Below the pieces are notes generated by a model. It was not told where the DNA came from, did not search any database, and saw only the letters and a list, made by a program, of their open reading frames with translations. 13,367 nucleotides of DNA, taken from positions 1-13,367 of the forward strand of contig CAADYN010000222.1 of assembly GCA_900753285.1 (NCBI GenBank), read 5' to 3'. Position 1 is the first letter of the stretch; every line of letters begins with the position of its first letter. Below, one piece after another: positions 1 through 6,132 of this stretch. The stretch comes from Clostridia bacterium. Lineage in GTDB: Bacteria > Bacillota > Clostridia > Oscillospirales > CAG-272. Both the position numbers and the translations under genes were made by a program.

Positions 1-255
1 ACCCGCAGCTACGCCCGACGCTCCGAGGTTATACTGGAACGCTATCTCCGGCAGGCAGCTTCCGTCCAGCTTAGACGACGCTTCTACAGTTCGCCATCCG
101 TCGTCGGTGGAATTCATCGAGACAACGCCGTAGGTTATTGCAATTATCGCGATAATGAAGAAAACTATCGTGAGGATAAGCCGCGGCTTGATTTTTTTCT
201 CGTCCAGTTCAATATGCTTGACCGGCGGTACATATGGAGTTTTATCTTTTCTCAT
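1..255 (-). CDS. Single-pass membrane protein of unknown function, N-terminal part
   Basis: The first 85 codons of a gene that runs off the left edge. The protein starts MRKDKTPYVPP. It has a charged cytoplasmic stretch (residues 1-27), one strong hydrophobic segment (about 28-46, LILTIVFFIIAIIAITYG), and then a polar region that is presumably extracellular. There is no lipobox, so it is more likely an anchored membrane protein than a lipoprotein. The start is the ATG at 255, with GAGGG just upstream; the spacing is short. It lies 78 bases behind oppF on the same strand, with a terminator-like hairpin in between, so it may be expressed only by read-through or from a promoter I cannot see. I do not recognise the family from this fragment. 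That it is a real gene is fairly sure from its open frame, RBS and membrane segment; its function is unknown. Confidence 0.7.
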   Translation of the reverse strand, partial: MRKDKTPYVPPVKHIELDEKKIKPRLILTIVFFIIAIIAITYGVVSMNSTDDGWRTVEASSKLDGSCLPEIAFQYNLGASGVAAG

Positions 256-279
256 GACCCTCGTCTTTCGTTATCAATA

Positions 280-320
280 AAAGGTAACGCTTATTTCGGA
301 AAAAATTCGGCGTTACCTTT
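280..320 (-). terminator. Terminator-like hairpin behind oppF
   Basis: Perfect 11-bp inverted repeat, AAAGGTAACGC at 280-290 and GCGTTACCTTT at 310-320, with a 19-base loop, starting 13 bases after the oppF stop codon. On the minus strand the distal arm runs into TTTTATTG. That is only a short U-tract, so it may terminate partially or mainly protect the 3' end. The next gene on the same strand starts 24 bases further on, so this is the natural boundary of the opp operon. Confidence 0.6.
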
Positions 321-333
321 ATCGTTATGAAAA

Positions 334-1635
334 TTACAGATGTGCTATAAACAGGAATATGAAGAACAGCACTATACAAGCCGCCAGTATTCCAAGTCCT
401 ATGAGCGCGCCCTTTCTGCAAGCCTTGAAGTTACGGATGTAATTCTTGCTTCGGAATATTGCCGCCGCGATAAGTCCGGGAATCGGGAGGAAGAACGAGC
501 CGACAGCGTACCACGGATTTCCCGTATCGTGAAGGGGTGTGTCGAGGATGACTTCATGGGAGGGAGCTTCCTCCATGTCTTCGGGTATAGGTTCGCCGGG
601 CTGACGAATCGTGATGGATTTTATGGGTTCGTTCTTTTCTCTTACCGCCTTGTACTCTTCGATTTCTTTCTTGTTACCGTAGACGTAGTGGTCGTGACCG
701 ACGCAAACCATTTCCGGCTTGTCGACACTGTAGTCGTGTACGGAAGGATCGTATGTGAAGAGGACTTTATTCTTCTCGAGCGCGGGGTCGGGAATCGGGA
801 TAGCGGAAATAAGGGAACGCGTATAGGGATGGAGCGGGAAGTTGAACAGCTCTTCTGCGGGTGCAACCTCAACTATATCGCCCTTGTAGATAACGCCGAT
901 TCTGTCGGAGATAAAGCGGACGATGGAGAGGTCATGCGCGATGAAGAGGTAGGTGGTTCCTCTCTCCTGCTGGAACTTTTTAAGAAGGTTCAAAACTTGC
1001 GCACGAATGGAAACGTCAAGAGCGGATATCGGCTCATCGGCTACGACAAGCTCAGGCTCCATTACCATAGCGCGGGCAAGACCGATTCTCTGACGCTGAC
1101 CGCCGGAGAACTCGTGAGGGTAACGGGTGAGGTGCTCGGGGAGAAGTCCTACTTCCTCGATTATCTCTTCAACCTTGCGCACACGGTCGGTCTCGTTTTC
1201 GAAGAGCTTGAAGTTATAAAGGCCTTCGGAAACGATATAGTCAACGGTAGCACGCTCGTTCAGTGAAGCCGCGGGGTCCTGGAATACCATCTGGATATTT
1301 CTGATAACTTCGCGGTCGAGGGAGTGCGGAATCTTACCGGAGATACGGACGCCCTTATACTGAATCTCGCCCTTTGAGCAGGGATTTACTCTGATTACGG
1401 CGCGTCCGATTGTCGTTTTACCTGAACCGGATTCGCCGACGAGGGAGAAAGTCTCGCCTTTATATACGTCGAAAGAAGCGTTCTTTACGGCACGAACGGC
1501 GTTGTCTCCCTTACCGAATGTGATATCAACATCTTTTACAGACAGGAGTATTTCTTTTCCGTTTGACGGGTCAATTGGTCCGTGCTCCGGGAAATGACCT
1601 GACTGCTTTGCTTTTTTTACATCGTTGTTTGCCAC
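334..1635 (-). CDS. oppF: Oligopeptide ABC transporter ATP-binding protein OppF with membrane tail
   Basis: Second ATPase of the peptide importer; it should pair with OppD and hydrolyse ATP to drive uptake through OppBC. All ABC motifs are present: Walker A GESGSGKT (67-74), Q-loop VFQD (Q119), signature FSGGQRQR (176-183), Walker B LVVADEP (196-202, E201), D-loop SALD and H-loop H234. HPYTRSLISAIP (269-280) marks the C-terminal region typical of OppD/OppF. Two things are odd. The cysteines usual after HPYT are absent apart from C311. The protein is 433 residues rather than about 310-330, because it continues through a charged linker (about 325-372) into hydrophobic stretches at about 375-394 and 408-431 that look like membrane segments. 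Translation starts at GTG 1635, with AGGAGAG 7 bases upstream; no ATG fits better. It begins 18 bases after the oppD stop and is last in the operon. Confidence 0.93.
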   Translation of the reverse strand: MANNDVKKAKQSGHFPEHGPIDPSNGKEILLSVKDVDITFGKGDNAVRAVKNASFDVYKGETFSLVGESGSGKTTIGRAVIRVNPCSKGEIQYKGVRISGKIPHSLDREVIRNIQMVFQDPAASLNERATVDYIVSEGLYNFKLFENETDRVRKVEEIIEEVGLLPEHLTRYPHEFSGGQRQRIGLARAMVMEPELVVADEPISALDVSIRAQVLNLLKKFQQERGTTYLFIAHDLSIVRFISDRIGVIYKGDIVEVAPAEELFNFPLHPYTRSLISAIPIPDPALEKNKVLFTYDPSVHDYSVDKPEMVCVGHDHYVYGNKKEIEEYKAVREKNEPIKSITIRQPGEPIPEDMEEAPSHEVILDTPLHDTGNPWYAVGSFFLPIPGLIAAAIFRSKNYIRNFKACRKGALIGLGILAACIVLFFIFLFIAHL

Positions 1636-1653
1636 AGTCTACTCTCCTATCTC

Positions 1654-3402
1654 TTAAATATTGAATGCGTTTATGAGCTTTTCGTGAATGTTGTCAATGG
1701 CTTCCGGCTTTTCAACCTTCGGAGCGCGAGGGTCAAGCAGCCATGTCTTTGCGTAGTGAGTCTCTGTTACCTTGAACATCGGAGGCTCTTTCAGCGTATC
1801 TATCTTCAGACAATGCGGGTTTCTGGGTGCAAACGGGTCGCCGACTATCTTATTGTACAGTGACGGCGGAGTACCCGAGATGGAGTAAAGCTTTGTATTT
1901 CTCTGTGCAAGCTGCGGGAGGGATGAGAGAAGCGCCCATGTGTAGGGGTGACGCGGGTCGTAGAACACTTCTTCAACGGTACCAAGCTCAACAACCTGAC
2001 CGGCATAGAGAACCGCAACACGGTCGGCGATATTAGCGACAACTCCGAGGTCGTGCGTAATGAATACTATCGTGTAGTTGAATTCCTTCTGGAGGTCTTT
2101 CAGAAGCTTCAGAATCTGAGCCTGAATCGTAACGTCAAGCGCAGTGGTCGGCTCGTCGCAGATAAGAATCTTCGGCTGGCAGGACAGTGCGATTGCGATA
2201 ACGATACGCTGTCTCATACCGCCGGAATACTGGAACGGGTAGTCGTCGAAACGGTGCTCTGCGTTCGGGATTCCGACTTTCTTCATGAGGATGAGCGCTC
2301 TTTCTCTTGCTTCGGCTTCGGAGCAGTTCTGGTGCTTCAGGATGACGGATGTGATCTGCTTGCCGATGGTGATAATCGGGTTAAGAGACGTCATCGGGTC
2401 CTGGAATACGGTTGCGATACGGCTTCCGCGGATCTGACCCCAGTCCTTCGAGAACTTGATGTTCGCCAGGTTCAGGATGCATGTGCCGTGGAGCTTTTCT
2501 TCGGTTTCGTCGAGATAACGCACACGGAACGCAACCTTATCGAACACCTTGTTTCTTACAAGCTCGTCGTCAAGGTCAAGTCCTTCGCGCATTGCGTTTT
2601 TCAGCTCTTCGAGAAGCTGTTTCTCAAGCTTTCTGCCCTTGAATCCGCCGTAACGGTCTACAGAGAGGCAGATTTCCTTTGCGAGGATGACATTGCGCGC
2701 CTTGGTCTTTTCGGAAATTTCGTGATGTATTGCCTTTTCGTATTCATCCTTTAAGGCGTCCATCTTCTTGCCGTATTCCTCAAGGTAGGCATGGTCGTTT
2801 GCGAGAGCTTTTTCGGCTTCCTTTTCGGCGGCTTCGAGAGCTTTTTCCATCTCTTTGATGTCGCCGTTCATTATCTTTATTTCAGCCGCGATACGCTTAA
2901 TCTGTTCCTTGTCAGCCTTCGGGTCGAGAGTCTGCTTTAAGTTGAAAGCTTCGGTGCTTCTGTATTTCAGCTCTGCAATTTCGGCTTTCATCTGTTCTTC
3001 TTTTTCGGTATTGATGTGCGCTCTCTGCTTCTTTTCGTTTTTGAGAGCGGTCATTTCGTGATAGATATCCTTGCCGAATTCGAGCTTTGAGTATTCGTCG
3101 AGCTTTATTCTGGCTTCTTCTATCATTTGAAGTTCAGCCTTACCCTTTACCGCGCAGGTGTCCGCAAGAGCGTGGTCGCTGAATATAAGAGTACCGTTTG
3201 AGATGAATCCGTTTCCGTCGAGCATTCCGGCAAAGGTCTTCGTAAATACGGATTTACCTGAGCCTGACTCACCGACGATTGCAATGGATTCGTTTTCGTA
3301 TATATCGAGGGAGATTCCGCGGATTGCAGTCAGAATTCTGCCGCGCACACGGAACTTTACCTCAAGGTCTTTTACGGATAATAATACTTTCTTGTCTTCC
3401 AT
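1654..3402 (-). CDS. oppD: Oligopeptide ABC transporter ATP-binding protein OppD with large coiled-coil insertion
   Basis: First ATPase of the importer, 582 residues against the usual 320-360. Motifs: Walker A GESGSGKS (44-51), Q-loop TVFQDPMTSLNP (331-342), signature YSGGMRQR (392-399), Walker B ILICDEPT (412-419, E417), H-loop H450, and HPYTWALLSSLP near 485-496. Walker A and Q-loop are normally about 50 residues apart; here the gap is about 280. Residues about 76-318 are an insertion rich in Glu, Lys and Ala, with long stretches (about 90-240) of coiled-coil-like helix. The fold resumes at KDWGQIRGSRIATVFQDP. The C-terminal segment PFAPRNPHC keeps the family outline but has Asp, Asn, Thr and Lys where cysteines usually stand, leaving C531. 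An open frame extends 15 codons upstream to 3447, but the ATG at 3402 is preferred: a strong AAGGAGG stands before it and the protein then starts MEDKKVLLSV, as expected for the family. Confidence 0.94.
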   Translation of the reverse strand: MEDKKVLLSVKDLEVKFRVRGRILTAIRGISLDIYENESIAIVGESGSGKSVFTKTFAGMLDGNGFISNGTLIFSDHALADTCAVKGKAELQMIEEARIKLDEYSKLEFGKDIYHEMTALKNEKKQRAHINTEKEEQMKAEIAELKYRSTEAFNLKQTLDPKADKEQIKRIAAEIKIMNGDIKEMEKALEAAEKEAEKALANDHAYLEEYGKKMDALKDEYEKAIHHEISEKTKARNVILAKEICLSVDRYGGFKGRKLEKQLLEELKNAMREGLDLDDELVRNKVFDKVAFRVRYLDETEEKLHGTCILNLANIKFSKDWGQIRGSRIATVFQDPMTSLNPIITIGKQITSVILKHQNCSEAEARERALILMKKVGIPNAEHRFDDYPFQYSGGMRQRIVIAIALSCQPKILICDEPTTALDVTIQAQILKLLKDLQKEFNYTIVFITHDLGVVANIADRVAVLYAGQVVELGTVEEVFYDPRHPYTWALLSSLPQLAQRNTKLYSISGTPPSLYNKIVGDPFAPRNPHCLKIDTLKEPPMFKVTETHYAKTWLLDPRAPKVEKPEAIDNIHEKLINAFNI

Positions 3403-3406
3403 GCCG

Positions 3407-3415
3407 TCCTCCTTA
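3407..3415 (-). promoter_or_regulatory. Ribosome binding site of oppD, overlapping the oppC stop
   Basis: On the minus strand TAAGGAGGA lies 4 bases before the ATG at 3402, and its first three bases are the oppC stop codon TAA. It fixes the oppD start at 3402 rather than at the longer frame beginning at 3447. It also means ribosomes ending oppC stop on the oppD initiation site, which suggests translational coupling. Confidence 0.85.
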
Positions 3416-4393
3416 CATATGTGTTCTCGGGTCGGAGGCGTCGCCAAGGTTCTGACCTACGACGTACAGCACAACCGTTATGATAGCGGATATTACAACG
3501 GGGCTCCAGAACTCGAACTGCCAGCCGGGAGTTACCATTGCGCTCTCCGCCGCGTAGATGAGCTTACCGAGAGACATATCCGACAGACCCATTCCGATAT
3601 ATGAAAGGAATACTTCCGAGGATATATAGGAAGGAATTTCCGTAGCGGTATAGGTAACTATAACGGACGTCATGAAGGGGAGGATATTCTTCATCGCGAT
3701 ACGCATGGTTGATGTTCCGAGGCAGCGGGAGGCAAGATTGTACTCTCTGTCGCGGATGATGATAACCTGCGTACGCATGAAGTAAGCAATGTACAGCCAG
3801 CCGGTGACGGTCATAGCGAATACCATTGACCAGAAGCTTGCCGACATGATCATTACTACAACGGAGATAAGGAGGATGTACGGTACGTTGCCGATAATGT
3901 TATACACTTCCTGCATTACAATGTCGACTTTCTTCGAGAATCCCCATACCGCGCCGACAAGCACGCCGACAGTCATATTGATAGCCGCGCAGATGAGTGC
4001 GAGGGTGATGGAAATTCTTGAACCGTACCAGATAGCGTCGAACGTGGATTCGCCTGATGCGCCCGCGCCGAGTATCCATCTCAGGCTGAAGCCGAATTTG
4101 TCTATGGCAGCAGAGGGGGTAAGGTGCTTTGCGCTTGCGTCAAGGAGGTTCGCGTATTTGTCGTAGTCGGTTACCGTAGGGTACACATATGTGAACAGAA
4201 GGATAACCGCAAGCACTGCAAGTATCACAATATTTATCTTTTTACGGAAGAACACACGGAACACCGAATGCCAATAGGAATATCGGGGCGCCGTTATCTT
4301 TTCGGAGTCGAGAGTACTGTTGTCAATGAAAGAGAACAGCTCATCTTCGGGCATATCAAGCTCTTCTAAATCGAGCAGTTTATCGTTTTCCAT
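3413..4393 (-). CDS. oppC: Oligopeptide ABC transporter permease OppC
   Basis: Inner-membrane permease that forms the channel with OppB; 326 residues, normal for OppC. An acidic cytoplasmic N-terminus (1-50) leads to the first membrane segment (about 53-71), followed by an external loop. The permease core begins at STFDAIWYGSRIS (116-128), matching the family's entry helix. Five further hydrophobic segments follow. The cytoplasmic EAA-like loop that contacts the ATPases is EYNLASRCLGTSTMR through NILPF (217-240). The C-terminus GQNLGDASDPR (313-323) is the usual ending. It starts at ATG 4393, 7 bases after the oppB stop; GAGG overlaps the end of oppB. Its stop codon forms part of the oppD ribosome binding site, so oppB-C-D are closely coupled. 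Confidence 0.95.
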   Translation of the reverse strand: MENDKLLDLEELDMPEDELFSFIDNSTLDSEKITAPRYSYWHSVFRVFFRKKINIVILAVLAVILLFTYVYPTVTDYDKYANLLDASAKHLTPSAAIDKFGFSLRWILGAGASGESTFDAIWYGSRISITLALICAAINMTVGVLVGAVWGFSKKVDIVMQEVYNIIGNVPYILLISVVVMIMSASFWSMVFAMTVTGWLYIAYFMRTQVIIIRDREYNLASRCLGTSTMRIAMKNILPFMTSVIVTYTATEIPSYISSEVFLSYIGMGLSDMSLGKLIYAAESAMVTPGWQFEFWSPVVISAIITVVLYVVGQNLGDASDPRTHM

Positions 4394-4400
4394 TTACATC

Positions 4401-5969
4401 TTACCTCGCTTTCGAAGAGAATGAGATTCTCGGGTCAACCATTGACATGAGTATATCGCCGAGTATAAGCGACGTTACCGAAAGGATGGCGTAGTACAGT
4501 GTAACTCCGACTATAACGCTGTTATCGTATTTGTTGATAGCCTGTGTGAGGAGGTTACCTGCACCGGGGACAACGTAAACACGTTCGGTAATGATAGCTC
4601 CGGTGAGTGCTCCGAGGATGCTTCCGGGGATACCGTGTACTATCGGGATTATTGCGTTTTTGAGAATGTGCTTGGAGAAGATTTCACTCTCCGAAAGACC
4701 GCCGGAACGCGCGAATTTTACATAATCGGAGTTCATCTGGTCGATCATGTATCGTCTGAGCCATTTCATAAGGCTGGCGATTGAGGGGAGGGAGAGCGAA
4801 ACCACGGGGAGAACGTACATCAGCTTGCTTGATGAGTCTACGTTGAACACAGTCGGCAGACCCATCTTGTAGCCGATAGCCTTAAAGAGGAATATATACG
4901 CAAGCGAAGGAACGGCGATGATAAAAATGATATAAATAGTGCCGAGCTTATCAACAAGCTTATCCTTTTTGCGCGCCATGAGAATGCCGAGCGGCACACC
5001 AAGGAGATAGGATATAAAAACCGCGCAGATACCTATCGAGAAGGAGTAGCCCATCTTGGACATACCGCCCTTTACGGTAGGAACGCTTGTGTAGTGATCC
5101 GTATATCTTGAGGTGAATACTATGCTTGAATCAAGTGAATCAGCGGCATAGGTAGCCATGTGCAGGTCGTCCGCGCTCTCTTCGGTAAGTCCGCTGGGAT
5201 ATGTGATGACGGAGTTGACGTACGAGCCCTGTGAGGTGATCATAGTCGTGAACACGTCGATACCCATATTGACGGAGTATGATTTACCGAGGTTTATGGT
5301 AACAAGGTTCTGGTGAATCCACGGGAACTTATCATTGCAATAGAGCAGATACTTATACTTTGTACCGTTGCCCATGATAGCGGGAGAGAACTTTTCTCCG
5401 CCGTACACGGGGTCGTGAGTCGTGAAGGTGATTCCTCTGTTCTCGAGATCCTCTTCAACATAGTGGACGTTGTCAACGGAGATTATGCTTGTGAAGTAGG
5501 TGACAAGTCTCGAGACGAGGGACTTATCCTTATACGCATAATACTGCTGCTGACCGCCGTTCGCAAGCTTCTTTCCCGTTGTTACGGCGTCAAGTCTGTT
5601 AACGGTATATCCTTTTTTAGTATAGTAGTCGTTAAATTTGTCGATGTAGACCTGTACTTCCTCGCTGTCGCTGCCGGCCTTTCTGGCGAAGTTGACTACT
5701 TTCGCTCTGGTATCTTCATCTATTTCTCCCGAATCTGTGAGCATCTGGAGATAGTCAGAATATGTCACATAATCAAGATAGCCGTATTCTTCCCATTTTC
5801 TTAGCATATACGTCTGCTTCGCGTTATTGGTAGTCTTCGCGTAAACAGGGTCGGATGAGAAGATGAGCTGTCTGTTCATCAGGGAATATATGAGGATCAT
5901 TACGATCATAACAACTGCGATAACAGAAAGGATAGCGTGCAAAATACGCTTGAGTAAATATTTAGCCAT
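4401..5969 (-). CDS. oppB: Oligopeptide ABC transporter permease OppB with long extracellular loop
   Basis: Partner permease of OppC. It begins MAKYLLKRILHAI, with the first membrane helix at about 8-30. The permease domain proper runs from about 305 and includes the EAA-like loop DYVKFARSGGLSESE through NAIIPI (415-443) and the ending LMSMVDPRI (507-515). At 522 residues it is about 200 longer than classical OppB. The extra sequence (about 31-215, with a second stretch near 245-300) lies in the loop between helices 1 and 2, which faces outside. The family's LGKSY element (227-231) survives within the loop. Streptococcal AmiC, about 500 residues, is built the same way, so this is a known variant. 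The start is ATG 5969; GGAAAGG is about 10 bases upstream. The gene lies 163 bases behind oppA. Confidence 0.94.
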   Translation of the reverse strand: MAKYLLKRILHAILSVIAVVMIVMILIYSLMNRQLIFSSDPVYAKTTNNAKQTYMLRKWEEYGYLDYVTYSDYLQMLTDSGEIDEDTRAKVVNFARKAGSDSEEVQVYIDKFNDYYTKKGYTVNRLDAVTTGKKLANGGQQQYYAYKDKSLVSRLVTYFTSIISVDNVHYVEEDLENRGITFTTHDPVYGGEKFSPAIMGNGTKYKYLLYCNDKFPWIHQNLVTINLGKSYSVNMGIDVFTTMITSQGSYVNSVITYPSGLTEESADDLHMATYAADSLDSSIVFTSRYTDHYTSVPTVKGGMSKMGYSFSIGICAVFISYLLGVPLGILMARKKDKLVDKLGTIYIIFIIAVPSLAYIFLFKAIGYKMGLPTVFNVDSSSKLMYVLPVVSLSLPSIASLMKWLRRYMIDQMNSDYVKFARSGGLSESEIFSKHILKNAIIPIVHGIPGSILGALTGAIITERVYVVPGAGNLLTQAINKYDNSVIVGVTLYYAILSVTSLILGDILMSMVDPRISFSSKAR

Positions 5970-5972
5970 TAC

Positions 5973-6014
5973 TTACATACCTTTCCACCCGCCGGCAGTT
6001 CGGTTTTCAACCAT
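5973..6014 (-). CDS. Possible 13-codon leader ORF just before oppB
   Basis: ATG at 6014 opens a reading frame MVENRTAGGWKGM that ends in TAA at 5973-5975, three bases before the oppB ATG. It is in the same frame as oppB, so only TAA and one GTA codon separate the two. The clearest Shine-Dalgarno sequence in the oppA-oppB gap, GGAGG at 6026-6030, stands 11 bases upstream of this ATG (somewhat far) and 56 bases from oppB (far too distant to serve it directly). It could be a translated leader coupling ribosomes to oppB, or simply chance. Thirteen codons are too few to judge coding character. Confidence 0.25.
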   Translation of the reverse strand: MVENRTAGGWKGM

Positions 6015-6064
6015 TCTAACCGATTCCTCCGGCCAATTTCTTGAAATTCAAAAATATATGGCAA

Positions 6065-6091
6065 GAGGATGAACCCTTAGAGTCCATCCTC
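6065..6091 (-). terminator. Hairpin between oppA and oppB, probable partial terminator
   Basis: On the minus strand GAGGATGGAC (6091-6082) pairs with GTTCATCCTC (6074-6065) over 10 bp with one G-T pair and a 7-base loop. It is followed by TTGCCATATATTTTTG, a T-rich but interrupted tail. It stands about 40 bases after the oppA stop. Such a hairpin would let most transcripts end after oppA and some continue into oppB-C-D-F, giving the excess of binding protein over membrane complex that is usual for these systems. It could equally be an mRNA stabiliser. Confidence 0.55.
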
Positions 6092-6132
6092 CACCGTTAT
6101 TTTTGTTATTTAGTTATAGTTTTATTCAGATA

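Noticed and set aside
340..1266. A 308-codon open frame on the plus strand
   Set aside because: It lies wholly opposite oppF, has no ribosome binding site and no recognisable domain; it is a by-product of oppF codon use. The plus-strand frames at 1948-2754 (opposite oppD), 5313-5804 (opposite oppB) and 6805-7341 (opposite oppA) are rejected for the same reason.
3403..3447. Longer N-terminus for OppD starting at 3447
   Set aside because: The extra 15 codons overlap the end of oppC in another frame, and the strong AAGGAGG directly before ATG 3402 marks the real start.
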